From a virus: a DNA stretch of 64,000 bases. Made by a program: the position numbers and the translations under genes. This document shows positions 1 through 7,075 of this stretch, piece after piece (position 1 is the stretch's first letter; each line of letters opens with the position of its first letter). The stretch covers positions 62,001-126,000 of the IMG/VR virus record IMGVR_UViG_3300020438_000008. One strand, 5' to 3'. Below the pieces are notes generated by a model, which was given only the letters and a program-made list of their open reading frames with translations, made no database searches and had not been told where the DNA came from.

Positions 1-159
1 GTCTTGATAAGTTTCTAGTGTTCTACCTAATGCTCTAACACCATGTTCTGGTGTGGCAAAAGAAACAAATGCGCCATCGTCACCTGTCTTACCTTTCCAA
101 GCAGTAGAGTTTGTTCTAATATTGCCTGGGTTATTATTTCTTACACTTCTAACTGCCAT
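1..159 (-). CDS. Virion muralytic enzyme (P5-like), N-terminus only
   Basis: This gene is cut by the window edge; only the first 53 codons are seen. The start ATG (157-159) lies six bases after the gp53 stop, so it belongs to the same baseplate operon. The translation begins MAVRSVRNNNPGNIRT and continues with WKGKTGDDGAF and a PEHGVRALGRTLETYQ segment. The RNNNPGNIR opening and the following GxRAL...TYQ are typical of the phage 'structural protein P5' type of peptidoglycan-degrading domain. The likely role is local cell-wall digestion by the baseplate during infection, comparable to the lysozyme domain of T4 gp5. Function is inferred from the N-terminus only. Confidence 0.6.
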   Translation of the reverse strand, partial: MAVRSVRNNNPGNIRTNSTAWKGKTGDDGAFVSFATPEHGVRALGRTLETYQD

Positions 160-165
160 TATATA

Positions 166-459
166 CTACTTCATGTTATCTAACTGGTTCTTGCTAGGTA
201 TTTTTATTTTTGTTCCTGCCGTAAAATCATTTATTGGGTCCTGTATAATATCAGGATTTCTTTTAGCAAAAATCCACCAGTATTTTGAAGTACCATATAA
301 TTCGTAACTGCATAAGTCAGGTCTGAGATTATAAGTTTGTGGTATTGTGTAAGTTTCGTCTAATGCACTTCTTTGTAAAAATACGGGATTTTGTATATCC
401 AATACTTTATTTTTTAGAACAGTAGTCTTCTTCCACGGAGAAGTTGGATCATAAGCCAT
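166..459 (-). CDS. 53: Baseplate wedge protein gp53
   Basis: A 97-residue protein with the layout of T4-like gp53. The N-terminal half gives the PTSPWKKT opening, and residues 50-90 carry YELYGTSKYWWIFAKRNPD followed by DPINDF and GTKIKIPS, a LysM-like segment seen in gp53. It joins baseplate wedges during tail assembly. The start ATG overlaps the stop of the upstream gp48-like gene by one base (TAATG), which indicates translational coupling. The protein is shorter than T4 gp53 (about 196 residues), as is common in marine relatives. Expression is expected from the late promoter at 1046-1053. Confidence 0.82.
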   Translation of the reverse strand: MAYDPTSPWKKTTVLKNKVLDIQNPVFLQRSALDETYTIPQTYNLRPDLCSYELYGTSKYWWIFAKRNPDIIQDPINDFTAGTKIKIPSKNQLDNMK

Positions 460-1025
460 TATACATACCCCTTATTAGCTAAATTTCCACTTAAATAATC
501 TTGCATATTAAAGTTTTTTCTAACATTCTTTGGAGAATATGTAGTTGTTAATGACATAACAAACATATTCTGTACTGGAACTCTTGCACCATTTGTTTCA
601 ACATAGTCGATATCTGAGTCTAAGTTCCATGTAAAATCTCTTATTAAAACAGGAACATTTTTATAGATGCCATGTGCATCTAATCTCAATATTGGTGGGG
701 GAAGACCAGCATTATCTGATTGCATTCCAAAGTCCATTTTCAATGCGCCTCTTAAGAAGTTAGCCATTTGCAATACAGTTTGTGCCTCACTTGTACTACG
801 AACAATAACTGGAGCAGTCATGTTAAATTCAGTATTTGAAGACATATCGAATGCTCTTTGTTGAAAATTAGTGTGAGATAAGTCATAGGAACTGTATCCA
901 GTACTCGTTAATACTGTGATTGTTGGTGTATATGGGAACTGAATAGTGTTCAATCCAGATGCACTTAATCGTCCACTAGGGTCTCTTAGTGATACTGGTT
1001 GTTGTGTTGCATACATATTGTCCAT
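459..1025 (-). CDS. 48: Baseplate tail-tube cap, gp48-like
   Basis: A 188-residue protein. The central part has the features of the tube-cap family: an FPYTPTI opening, a HTNFQQRAF segment, a FLRGALKMDFG helix, PPPILRLDAHG, and a VPVLIRDFTWNLDSDIDYV strand followed by VPV and a YSPKNVR end. In T4, gp48 sits on the hub and nucleates the tail tube together with gp54. The start at 1025 is preceded by a good ribosome-binding site (AAGGAG on the minus strand) and a late promoter about 20 bases further upstream. It is shorter than T4 gp48 (364 residues), so the exact T4 equivalent (gp48 or gp54) is not certain, but a tube/hub junction role is likely. Confidence 0.6.
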   Translation of the reverse strand: MDNMYATQQPVSLRDPSGRLSASGLNTIQFPYTPTITVLTSTGYSSYDLSHTNFQQRAFDMSSNTEFNMTAPVIVRSTSEAQTVLQMANFLRGALKMDFGMQSDNAGLPPPILRLDAHGIYKNVPVLIRDFTWNLDSDIDYVETNGARVPVQNMFVMSLTTTYSPKNVRKNFNMQDYLSGNLANKGYV

Positions 1026-1045
1026 GTTTAACTCCTTCTTTGTTG

Positions 1046-1053
1046 TATTTATC
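1046..1053 (-). promoter_or_regulatory. Late promoter box for the gp48-gp53 operon
   Basis: On the minus strand the bases read GATAAATA, one mismatch from the T4 late box TATAAATA. It lies about 20 bases upstream of the gp48-like start codon, the right place for a gp55-dependent promoter. Confidence 0.7.
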
Positions 1054-1059
1054 GTTACT

Positions 1060-1076
1060 TAAACTACGAAGTTTAA
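1060..1076. repeat. Inverted-repeat motif, copy 1
   Basis: The 17 bases TAAACTACGAAGTTTAA form an inverted repeat (arms TAAACT and AGTTTA around ACGA; one more pair outside). The identical 17 bases recur at 9371-9387. Here it lies between the minus-strand late promoter of the baseplate operon and the plus-strand promoter of gp55. It may be a protein-binding site; this is inference. Confidence 0.5.
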
Positions 1077-1094
1077 AAATAAGTATTTTAGCAC

Positions 1095-1123
1095 TTGACA
1101 TTGGGTTTCAGATGTATTATAAT
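1095..1123 (+). promoter_or_regulatory. Sigma-70 promoter of gp55
   Basis: TTGACA at 1095-1100 and TATAAT at 1118-1123 are separated by exactly 17 bases. This is a full consensus host promoter and fits early expression of the late sigma factor. Confidence 0.85.
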
Positions 1124-1148
1124 TAATAATATTAATAGGAGCAAAACC

Positions 1149-2021
1149 ATGGCACGTAGAGGTCAAAATTATTTAAACAATAAAGATATGCTTAAAGAAA
1201 TTCATATCTCTAAATCAAACTTTTGTTGGTTTGAAGACAGAGAAACACATCATCAATATGATGTTATCTTAGACGATGTAAGTGAAATTCATAAAGCAGA
1301 AGAACAAGCAAGAACCAATCGAGCAAATAGATTACAAAAAGCCGCTTGGGACTTAAATGAAGATAAAAAGAAAAGACAAGTAGACTTTGCAGTAGATCCA
1401 GCATCTTTCGATAAAGAATTGTTGGTTTTCAGAGTTATGACTTTCGACCATATTCCAGATGAACCTGGTCGTAAAGCAAACCCAAAGTCTGTCGCAGACC
1501 ACAAAGTAAAGCTACATTTCCCACCATATAAACATTATGTTATTGATGGCAAAAAGACAAGAGAAGTAGCATGGTCACATTACAACAAAGACAAAGAATT
1601 TGATTTACGAGGCGGTAAGATTACGGCAACGTTAGCCAATATGTACATCAAATTAGTTGAGCGTTATTCTCAAAGAAGTAACTGGAGAGGCTATACGTAT
1701 ATCGATGAAATGCGTGGACAAGCACTTTTACAACTTGCACAAATTGGATTACAATTCAATGAAGCAAAAAGTGATAACCCATTTGCATATTATACGGCGG
1801 CTGTAAACAATTCATTTACACGTGTTCTAAACACTGAAAAGAAAAATCAAGGTATTCGTGATGACCTATTAGAGAAATCAGGTCAGATGCCAAGTTGGAC
1901 TAGACAATTAGAACATGAAATGAAATCTCAGGAAAGATGGCAAAAAGTAATTAAAACAAGAATTACTGATGAACAAATTCCAACAGAAACTATCAAAGAG
2001 ATTTACGCCGACAATGACTAA
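1149..2021 (+). CDS. 55: Late transcription sigma factor gp55
   Basis: A 290-residue protein. The start at 1149 (MARRGQNYL) is chosen because AGGAG stands eight bases upstream; an in-frame ATG at 1095 falls inside the promoter itself. The middle and C-terminal part contains RGYTYIDEMRGQALLQLAQ and NPFAYYTAAVNNSFTRVLN followed by NQGIRDDLL, the sigma region-2-like segment conserved in gp55. gp55 replaces host sigma on RNA polymerase and directs it to TATAAATA-type late promoters, many of which are seen in this window. The protein is longer than T4 gp55 (185 residues); the extra length is N-terminal. Its stop overlaps the gp47 start by eight bases, so the two are coupled. Confidence 0.9.
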   Translation: MARRGQNYLNNKDMLKEIHISKSNFCWFEDRETHHQYDVILDDVSEIHKAEEQARTNRANRLQKAAWDLNEDKKKRQVDFAVDPASFDKELLVFRVMTFDHIPDEPGRKANPKSVADHKVKLHFPPYKHYVIDGKKTREVAWSHYNKDKEFDLRGGKITATLANMYIKLVERYSQRSNWRGYTYIDEMRGQALLQLAQIGLQFNEAKSDNPFAYYTAAVNNSFTRVLNTEKKNQGIRDDLLEKSGQMPSWTRQLEHEMKSQERWQKVIKTRITDEQIPTETIKEIYADND

Positions 2022-3030
2022 TCTATTTAAAAAAGCCGCTTGGTTCACTGATATACATTATGGTATGCGTAACAACGCACGCCAACATAATATCGATTGT
2101 GATGAATTCATAGACTGGTTTATTCAAGAAGCTAAAGCTAAAGGTTGCGAGACTTGTATCTTTGGTGGTGACTGGCATCATAATCGTGCTAGTTTGAATA
2201 TCTCAACTATGAAGTATAGCCTTGCAGGTTTACGAAAACTTAATAATTCGTTTGAAAAAGTTTACTTTATTTTAGGTAATCATGATTTGTTTTATCGTGA
2301 AACACGTGATGTAAACTCAGTAGAGTTTGCAAAAGAATTACCTAATATAGTTCTAATCGATGATAAACTAGTTGAAGGCGATGTAGCATTGACTAGTTGG
2401 TTAGTTGGGGATGAATGGAAAAAGATACCAAAGATAAAAACAAAATATATGTTCGGACACTTTGAACTTCCAACGTTCAAATTAAATGCGATGGTAGAAA
2501 TGCCAGACCATGGTGGACTAAAAAGTGAAATGTTTGAACATCAAGATTTTGTTTTCTCAGGACACTTTCATCATCGTCAAGTAAAAGGCAACGTGATATA
2601 TACAGGTAATGCATTTCCACACAACTTCTCAGATGCAGGAGATGATGAACGTGGTTGGATGTTCTTAGAATGGGACAAAGAACCGGAATTCTTTGCATGG
2701 CCTGATGCTCCTAAATATAAAAATATCACGTTGTCTACACTACTTGAAAATCCATCGAAGTACTTGTTACCTAAAACAAGTGCAAGAATAACACTTGATA
2801 TAGACATTACATATGAAGAAGCTACGTTCATTAAAGATACGTTTGTTGAAGCATATGACTTACGAGACATTGCATTACAGCCAATGAAGAACAGTGAGCA
2901 TGAAAGCGACACTGGTGCTGAAATTCATTTTGAAACAATCGATGAAATTGTAATTTCACAATTAAACTCTATTGATGATAATGGTAGCTTTAATAAAAAA
3001 GTTCTTGTTGAACTATATCAGAATTTATAA
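2014..3030 (+). CDS. 47: Recombination endonuclease subunit gp47 (Mre11-like)
   Basis: A 338-residue metallophosphoesterase. The phosphodiesterase motifs appear in order: D13-I-H15, GGD at 51-53 followed by WHHN, GNHD near residue 88, GHF near 150 and GHFHHR near 190. With gp46 it forms the SbcCD/Mre11-Rad50-type nuclease that resects DNA ends for recombination-dependent replication. The start at 2014 overlaps the gp55 stop; an upstream in-frame ATG (1969) lies deep inside gp55 and is not favoured. An SDR-like gene separates it from gp46, which differs from the T4 spacing. Confidence 0.92.
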   Translation: MTNLFKKAAWFTDIHYGMRNNARQHNIDCDEFIDWFIQEAKAKGCETCIFGGDWHHNRASLNISTMKYSLAGLRKLNNSFEKVYFILGNHDLFYRETRDVNSVEFAKELPNIVLIDDKLVEGDVALTSWLVGDEWKKIPKIKTKYMFGHFELPTFKLNAMVEMPDHGGLKSEMFEHQDFVFSGHFHHRQVKGNVIYTGNAFPHNFSDAGDDERGWMFLEWDKEPEFFAWPDAPKYKNITLSTLLENPSKYLLPKTSARITLDIDITYEEATFIKDTFVEAYDLRDIALQPMKNSEHESDTGAEIHFETIDEIVISQLNSIDDNGSFNKKVLVELYQNL

Positions 3031-3031
3031 T

Positions 3032-3637
3032 ATGAAAAAAGATTTATATGTATTAATCACAGGGAACAAGTACTATGGGCTTTGCAAAGCGATATGCAAT
3101 CTTTTTGATAGTGTGGATAATATTAGTTATCGCACTGCTAGTCGTACAAATGATTGGTCGTTAGATAAGAATTCTGAACAAGAAAGATTGGCTGAGTATT
3201 TTGTCAATGAAGGGTTTGATATCTTCATTAACAATTCAGCATTATGGAAATTTCACCAGATAATGATTGCAGAACATGTTTATAATAAATGTGTAGAAAA
3301 AGAAAGGTCTGCACATATTATTAATATAGGTTCTACTGCCGATACAGGTGTAAAAGGTAGAACATGGAGATATCCAACAGAAAAGAAAGCACTAAAAGAT
3401 TATAATCGTGATTTAACATACATGACAATGGGAGGTTCTAATATCAAATCAACACTGATATCACCGGGTAGTTTAACAACACCAAGTGTAATGAAGAAAC
3501 ATCCTGATAGAAAGTTCTTAGATACAGAGTATGTAGCTGAGTTGATTTTATGGTTGATTAATCAACCAGATTATGTTAATATTAATGAAATTTCTGTAGA
3601 TCCAATACAGACAGGAATATACGCAAGAGAGAGGTAG
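3032..3637 (+). CDS. Short-chain dehydrogenase-like protein
   Basis: A 201-residue protein with a Rossmann layout. The N-terminus gives LITGNKYYGLCKAI, a degenerate form of the nucleotide-binding TGxxxGxG motif. Residues around 100 read IINIGSTADTG (the active-site Ser strand), followed by YPTEK, which fits the YxxxK catalytic pair. ISPGSLTTPSV matches the PG motif after beta-6. The substrate is unknown; the degenerate glycine motif leaves open a non-catalytic role. The gene starts one base after the gp47 stop and ends just before the gp46 start, so it is co-expressed with the resection nuclease. Confidence 0.65.
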   Translation: MKKDLYVLITGNKYYGLCKAICNLFDSVDNISYRTASRTNDWSLDKNSEQERLAEYFVNEGFDIFINNSALWKFHQIMIAEHVYNKCVEKERSAHIINIGSTADTGVKGRTWRYPTEKKALKDYNRDLTYMTMGGSNIKSTLISPGSLTTPSVMKKHPDRKFLDTEYVAELILWLINQPDYVNINEISVDPIQTGIYARER

Positions 3638-3641
3638 ACGT

Positions 3642-5459
3642 TTGTTAAAAATTAAGAATATAACGGTCCGTAACTTTATGAGTGTTGGGAACGTAACACA
3701 GGCAGTAGACCTGGAACGTGACAACTTAACACTTGTATTAGGTAACAACCTAGACTTAGGTGGTGATGGTTCTCGTAACGGTACGGGTAAAACTACACTC
3801 ATCAATGCATTATCATATGGTATGTATGGTAACGCACTTACCAATATTAGAAAAGATAATCTAATTAATAAGACAAATGGTAAGAACATGATTGTTACTA
3901 TTGACTTTGAATTTAACGGAAGTCAATACAGGATTGAACGTGGACGTAGACCTAATGTATTTCGTTTTATCAGAGACGGTATCGATTTAAACGATGGCGG
4001 TGGTGATGAAGCACAAGGTGAAATGAGACAAACTCAAACAGAAGTTGATTCTATTATTGGTATTTCTCATTCAATGTTCAAACACATTGTTGCACTTAAT
4101 ACGTACACAGAACCATTTCTTTCAATGAGAGCAAATGACCAACGTGAACTAATCGAAGAACTATTAGGTATTACTGAATTGTCTCGTAAAGCAGAGGCAC
4201 TTAAAGAAGTAATCAAAGAAACAAAAGACCAGATGAAAGACGAAGAATACAGTCTTAAAGCAAAAGAAGATGCAAACACTCGTATTCTAAAAAGTATTTC
4301 AGACATTGAACGTAGACAACGTATCTGGAAAGATAAACACGAAACAGAATTAAAAGAATTAGAGTCAGCCTTAGAGGCGTTATCTCATGTAGACATCAAA
4401 CAAGAGATTGCTAATCATCAACTATTAAATGAATTTACCGAAAAGAAATCTAAGTTAGATGAAGCACAACGATGGGTTGATAGTATCAATACTGATAATC
4501 AAAAATTTTCCGATTTAGAAACAAGAGTTATTAGTGATATAGAAAAGATTAAAGACCATAAATGCTTTGCATGTGGACAAGAAGTACACGATAGCAAACA
4601 AGAAGAAATTCTAAAAGAAAAAGAAGAACTATTAGGTGAAACTAAATCTCATTTAATGGAAAATGCAACTAAGTTAGAAACACATACATCAGTAATTAGT
4701 GAAGTAGGTGAACTTGGTAATAAGCCTACAGTATTTTATGATGATTTAAATGATGCATACGAACATCAAAACTCAGTTAGTATGTTGAAAGAACAAATCG
4801 AAACTAAAAAGAAACAAGAAGATCCTTATACTGAACAGATTAAAGAAATGCGTGAAAGTAGTTTAGAAGAACTAAATTACAATACAATGAATGCACTTGT
4901 TTCTTATCGTGAACACCAAGACTTCTTAATGAAACTATTAACAAATAAAGATAGTTTTATTCGTAAAAAGATTATTGACCAAAACTTATCTTATCTAAAC
5001 ACACGTTTAGAAAAGTATCTTGATAGACTAGGTTTACCTCATGAAGTTAAATTTATGAGTGACTTAACTGTAGAAATTACAGAGTTAGGTCGTGAACTAG
5101 ACTTTGACAATCTATCAAGAGGTGAACGTAATAGACTTATTTTAGGTCTATCATGGGCTTTCCGTGATATATACGAGTCACTATATAGCACTATTAATGT
5201 TCTATTTGTTGATGAACTTATTGATAGTGGAATGGATACGAACGGTGTCGAATCATCACTAGCAGTTCTTAAGAAAATGCAACGTGATAGAAATCGCTCT
5301 ATCTTTTTAGTATCTCATAGGGACGAATTATATGGTCGTGTGACTAATGTTCTTAATGTGATTAAAGAAAACGGCTTTACTACTTTCTCACAAGAGGATG
5401 CAATAGAGGCGGAAACAAATGAAATGACTAAACCACAAGAAGGAGTACCAAATGTCTGA
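3642..5459 (+). CDS. 46: Recombination endonuclease subunit gp46 (Rad50-like)
   Basis: A 605-residue SMC-like ATPase. The Walker A is GSRNGTGKTT near residues 43-52; a coiled coil follows with a CxxC zinc hook (C-F-A-C, about 308-311); the ABC signature LSRGERNRL lies near 490 and the Walker B VLFVDELID near 520, with a SHRDE switch after it. It pairs with gp47. The start is a TTG at 3642: it gives the expected MLKIKNITVRNF opening and has GAGAGG a few bases upstream, whereas no ATG exists in the right place. The C-terminal end overlaps the next small gene by eight bases. Confidence 0.93.
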   Translation: MLKIKNITVRNFMSVGNVTQAVDLERDNLTLVLGNNLDLGGDGSRNGTGKTTLINALSYGMYGNALTNIRKDNLINKTNGKNMIVTIDFEFNGSQYRIERGRRPNVFRFIRDGIDLNDGGGDEAQGEMRQTQTEVDSIIGISHSMFKHIVALNTYTEPFLSMRANDQRELIEELLGITELSRKAEALKEVIKETKDQMKDEEYSLKAKEDANTRILKSISDIERRQRIWKDKHETELKELESALEALSHVDIKQEIANHQLLNEFTEKKSKLDEAQRWVDSINTDNQKFSDLETRVISDIEKIKDHKCFACGQEVHDSKQEEILKEKEELLGETKSHLMENATKLETHTSVISEVGELGNKPTVFYDDLNDAYEHQNSVSMLKEQIETKKKQEDPYTEQIKEMRESSLEELNYNTMNALVSYREHQDFLMKLLTNKDSFIRKKIIDQNLSYLNTRLEKYLDRLGLPHEVKFMSDLTVEITELGRELDFDNLSRGERNRLILGLSWAFRDIYESLYSTINVLFVDELIDSGMDTNGVESSLAVLKKMQRDRNRSIFLVSHRDELYGRVTNVLNVIKENGFTTFSQEDAIEAETNEMTKPQEGVPNV

Positions 5460-5709
5460 TTTTAAAATGGTTCATAAGCCACATAAAATGTTAGAATGGC
5501 TTGAAGGTGAATGCACTGAATGGGCTCATGGCATAATCAAAGAACATTTTCAAGTAGAAGATACTGATACATTATCTAAGGAACAAATCGAAGAAGTTAT
5601 TGCTGAATGGGAATTACTAGCCGATAGTCCAAGTTATGATTTCTTGTCAATGGGTTTCAGAAACATAATTAGTTCGTGGGAAAATGAACACGATGATTAT
5701 TTAATTTAA
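5452..5709 (+). CDS. Small acidic protein of unknown function
   Basis: An 85-residue acidic protein that I do not recognise. It is rich in Trp and Glu, with predicted helices at 10-35 and 43-60. The ATG overlaps the end of gp46 by eight bases and has AAGGAG inside gp46 as ribosome-binding site. Its place at the end of the gp55-gp47-gp46 operon suggests an accessory role in early metabolism or transcription, but nothing in the sequence shows this. Confidence 0.7.
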   Translation: MSDFKMVHKPHKMLEWLEGECTEWAHGIIKEHFQVEDTDTLSKEQIEEVIAEWELLADSPSYDFLSMGFRNIISSWENEHDDYLI

Positions 5710-5721
5710 AAGGAGTATAAC

Positions 5722-5898
5722 ATGAGTATACATGAACAAATCGTACAACAATACGAAAACTATTTAAGTGAACATGCCGCATGGGAAGACAAGGGCGTTA
5801 AAGCCGCGGCCGCTAGAGCAAGAAAGGCTTTAGGTGAAATTGGAAAACTTACAAAAGAAAGACGTAAAGAAATCCAAGAAAAGAAAAATAATATGTAA
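5722..5898 (+). CDS. Small basic Ala/Lys/Arg-rich protein
   Basis: A 58-residue protein read directly from the sequence. It begins MSIHEQIVQQYENYL and has a basic C-terminal half, KGVKAAAARARKALGEIG followed by KLTKERRKEIQEKK. The pattern resembles small histone-H1-like or DNA-associated proteins found in marine T4-like phages. It has a strong ribosome-binding site (AAAGGAG, eight bases before the ATG) and is the last gene before a new promoter at 5906. Nucleic-acid binding is inferred from charge only. Confidence 0.7.
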   Translation: MSIHEQIVQQYENYLSEHAAWEDKGVKAAAARARKALGEIGKLTKERRKEIQEKKNNM

Positions 5899-5905
5899 AA
5901 AGGTG

Positions 5906-5934
5906 TTGACAAGGCTTTCTGATAATGTTATTAT
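5906..5934 (+). promoter_or_regulatory. Sigma-70 promoter of a small RNA
   Basis: TTGACA (5906-5911) and TATTAT (5929-5934) are 17 bases apart. Transcription is expected to start near 5941. No ribosome-binding site and ORF follow before the terminators. Confidence 0.75.
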
Positions 5935-5940
5935 AGAGTC

Positions 5941-6053
5941 ATAATAAAAGATGCAAAGTGTCTCCTCTCAACCTCTCTCATCTAACTGAGCATCTTTTTT
6001 TATTCTCACACAGAGAGCAACACAAACCCGGCACTTCTGTGTCGGGTTTTTTT
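5941..6053 (+). ncRNA. Candidate small RNA with CU-rich loop
   Basis: A promoter at 5906-5934 is followed by about 60-110 bases without a credible gene and then by two terminator-like hairpins. The first has arms AAAGATGC (5947-5954) and GCATCTTT (5990-5997), running into seven T. The second is a nine-pair stem (6026-6034 with 6039-6047) with loop TTCT and seven T. The 35-base loop of the first hairpin is almost purely pyrimidine and contains GTGTCTCCTCT (5958-5968), the exact complement of the ribosome-binding region 40293-40303. This suggests a regulatory antisense RNA. No known RNA family is recognised. Confidence 0.55.
6026..6053 (+). terminator. Rho-independent terminator
   Basis: Stem ACCCGGCAC / GTGTCGGGT (one G-U pair), loop TTCT, then seven T. 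It closes the small-RNA unit. Confidence 0.85.
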
Positions 6054-6072
6054 ATTTAGAAAGAGTCCGAAA

Positions 6073-6264
6073 ATGCATAAGCCCGTTGATAAAAATAAAA
6101 TTAAAGAAGAAGAAAAAGAAAAACTAAATAAACAAGTACAAGAATTTTTAAACAAAGGTGGAAAGATTTCCATCATGCCTGAAGGCGCAATCACAGAAGA
6201 AGGCCAACTGAATTATAAATTCAGACGTGGAAAGAAAAAGAACACAACTAATGAAAAAACGTAA
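6073..6264 (+). CDS. Small charged protein with KGGKI motif
   Basis: A 63-residue, Lys/Glu-rich protein. The centre reads VQEFLNKGGKISIMPEG, a motif shared by many small phage proteins of unknown role. The C-terminus is basic. It follows the sRNA terminator by about 20 bases with only a weak AAAGAG ribosome-binding site, so it may depend on read-through. It starts a run of four overlapping or adjoining small genes. Function unknown. Confidence 0.6.
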   Translation: MHKPVDKNKIKEEEKEKLNKQVQEFLNKGGKISIMPEGAITEEGQLNYKFRRGKKKNTTNEKT

Positions 6265-6448
6265 ATTACTTAGTGGAGAAGAAGTAATTGAATTAGAACG
6301 TGCAACTACGTTAAAAGTTTACACAAAATGTCCTAACAAATACAAACTTATCGATATGGAAACAGGCGAAGAATATATCGGTATTGATTCAGAAAACTCT
6401 CATTGGGACAAGATAGAAAAGAAAGTTTCAAAGGATGGCGAAACCTAA
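6251..6448 (+). CDS. Small protein of unknown function
   Basis: A 65-residue charged protein (start MKKRKLLSGEEVIEL). The start at 6251 is preferred over the longer reading from 6227 because it overlaps the previous stop by 14 bases and gives compact operon packing. It has a short beta-rich middle with YKLIDMETGEEYIGID, which looks like a small SH3-like or barrel fold, but I do not recognise the family. Confidence 0.6.
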   Translation: MKKRKLLSGEEVIELERATTLKVYTKCPNKYKLIDMETGEEYIGIDSENSHWDKIEKKVSKDGET

Positions 6449-6668
6449 AGTACAAGGATGGGAATTCGATGTAGATGATATACATTGGATTGAACATTCC
6501 CTTTCATATAGATTAGGAAGACTAATCAAACGTGAAGGCTTAGTTGAAAAAGAAACCAGTCGTTTAGCAATACAATCAGAAATAAAAGTCATAAGAGACT
6601 TGCAAGGTAAAATACATCATCAAAAGAATTTCTATAGACCCACTAAAGGGGTTTATGTTAGCGGTTAA
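6435..6668 (+). CDS. Small protein of unknown function
   Basis: A 77-residue protein, mostly helical after residue 15, with GWEFDVDDIHWIEHSL near the N-terminus. The start overlaps the previous gene by 14 bases. Its stop codon TAA lies in the left arm of the perfect palindrome at 6666-6689. Family not recognised. Confidence 0.6.
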   Translation: MAKPKVQGWEFDVDDIHWIEHSLSYRLGRLIKREGLVEKETSRLAIQSEIKVIRDLQGKIHHQKNFYRPTKGVYVSG

Positions 6669-6689
6669 CTTAACAACGTTGTTAAGTTA
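6666..6689. repeat. Perfect 24-base palindrome
   Basis: TAACTTAACAAC is followed at once by its reverse complement. The left arm includes the stop codon of the preceding gene. There is no immediate T run, so it is either a weak terminator or a dyad protein-binding site. Confidence 0.6.
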
Positions 6690-6714
6690 GAGACATTTTT
6701 CCATAAATATTTGT

Positions 6715-6945
6715 ATGAAAGTGATTATGATTATTGTCTTTATCCTTGCCTCCGGAGAGCAGATTGTGCCTCAAGGTTGGGAGCCAAGACAAATGACTTC
6801 AATAGAAGAATGCCAACGCAAAAAATCTGCGGCTGTAGAATTTATCGAATACGGTATTTCTAATGGTCAGTTACCTAAACAATATATTGGGTACAAAGTT
6901 AGTTGTGTTGTACAAGAGATAGATATATTATCTCCGGAGAAATAA
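6715..6945 (+). CDS. Small protein with N-terminal hydrophobic segment
   Basis: A 76-residue protein beginning MKVIMIIVFILASGEQ, a short hydrophobic stretch that could be a membrane anchor or signal peptide. Two Cys residues follow (near 34 and 65), consistent with a disulfide outside the cytoplasm. No ribosome-binding site precedes the ATG. A late-type box CATAAATA (6702-6709) ends only five bases before it, so the message may be leaderless. Function unknown. Confidence 0.55.
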   Translation: MKVIMIIVFILASGEQIVPQGWEPRQMTSIEECQRKKSAAVEFIEYGISNGQLPKQYIGYKVSCVVQEIDILSPEK

Positions 6946-6946
6946 A

Positions 6947-7075
6947 ATGTTTAAGTGGCATAAAAAACAAACAGAATATTGGCAAAATAAATTTAATGTA
7001 GATTCATATACTATGATGTGGATAGCCTATGTTAAAGGCCTAATTATGGGTTTACTTATTGCTTGGTTTATTTAA
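6947..7075 (+). CDS. 42-residue single-span membrane peptide
   Basis: A short gene read directly from the sequence. It starts MFKWHKKQTEYWQNK and ends with a hydrophobic segment GLIMGLLIAWFI, giving one membrane span with the N-terminus polar and basic. GGAGA stands seven bases before the ATG, overlapping the end of the preceding gene. With its neighbour it forms a pair of small membrane proteins. Its last eight bases overlap the end of the convergent nuclease gene. Confidence 0.65.
   Translation: MFKWHKKQTEYWQNKFNVDSYTMMWIAYVKGLIMGLLIAWFI

Noticed and set aside
53-307. Hydrophobic plus-strand ORF at the left end
   Set aside because: It overlaps the coding regions of gp53 and the muralytic protein on the other strand; both of those have family support.
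5958-6058. GTG-started reading frame in the small RNA
   Set aside because: It has no ribosome-binding site, crosses two terminators and gives a low-quality translation.
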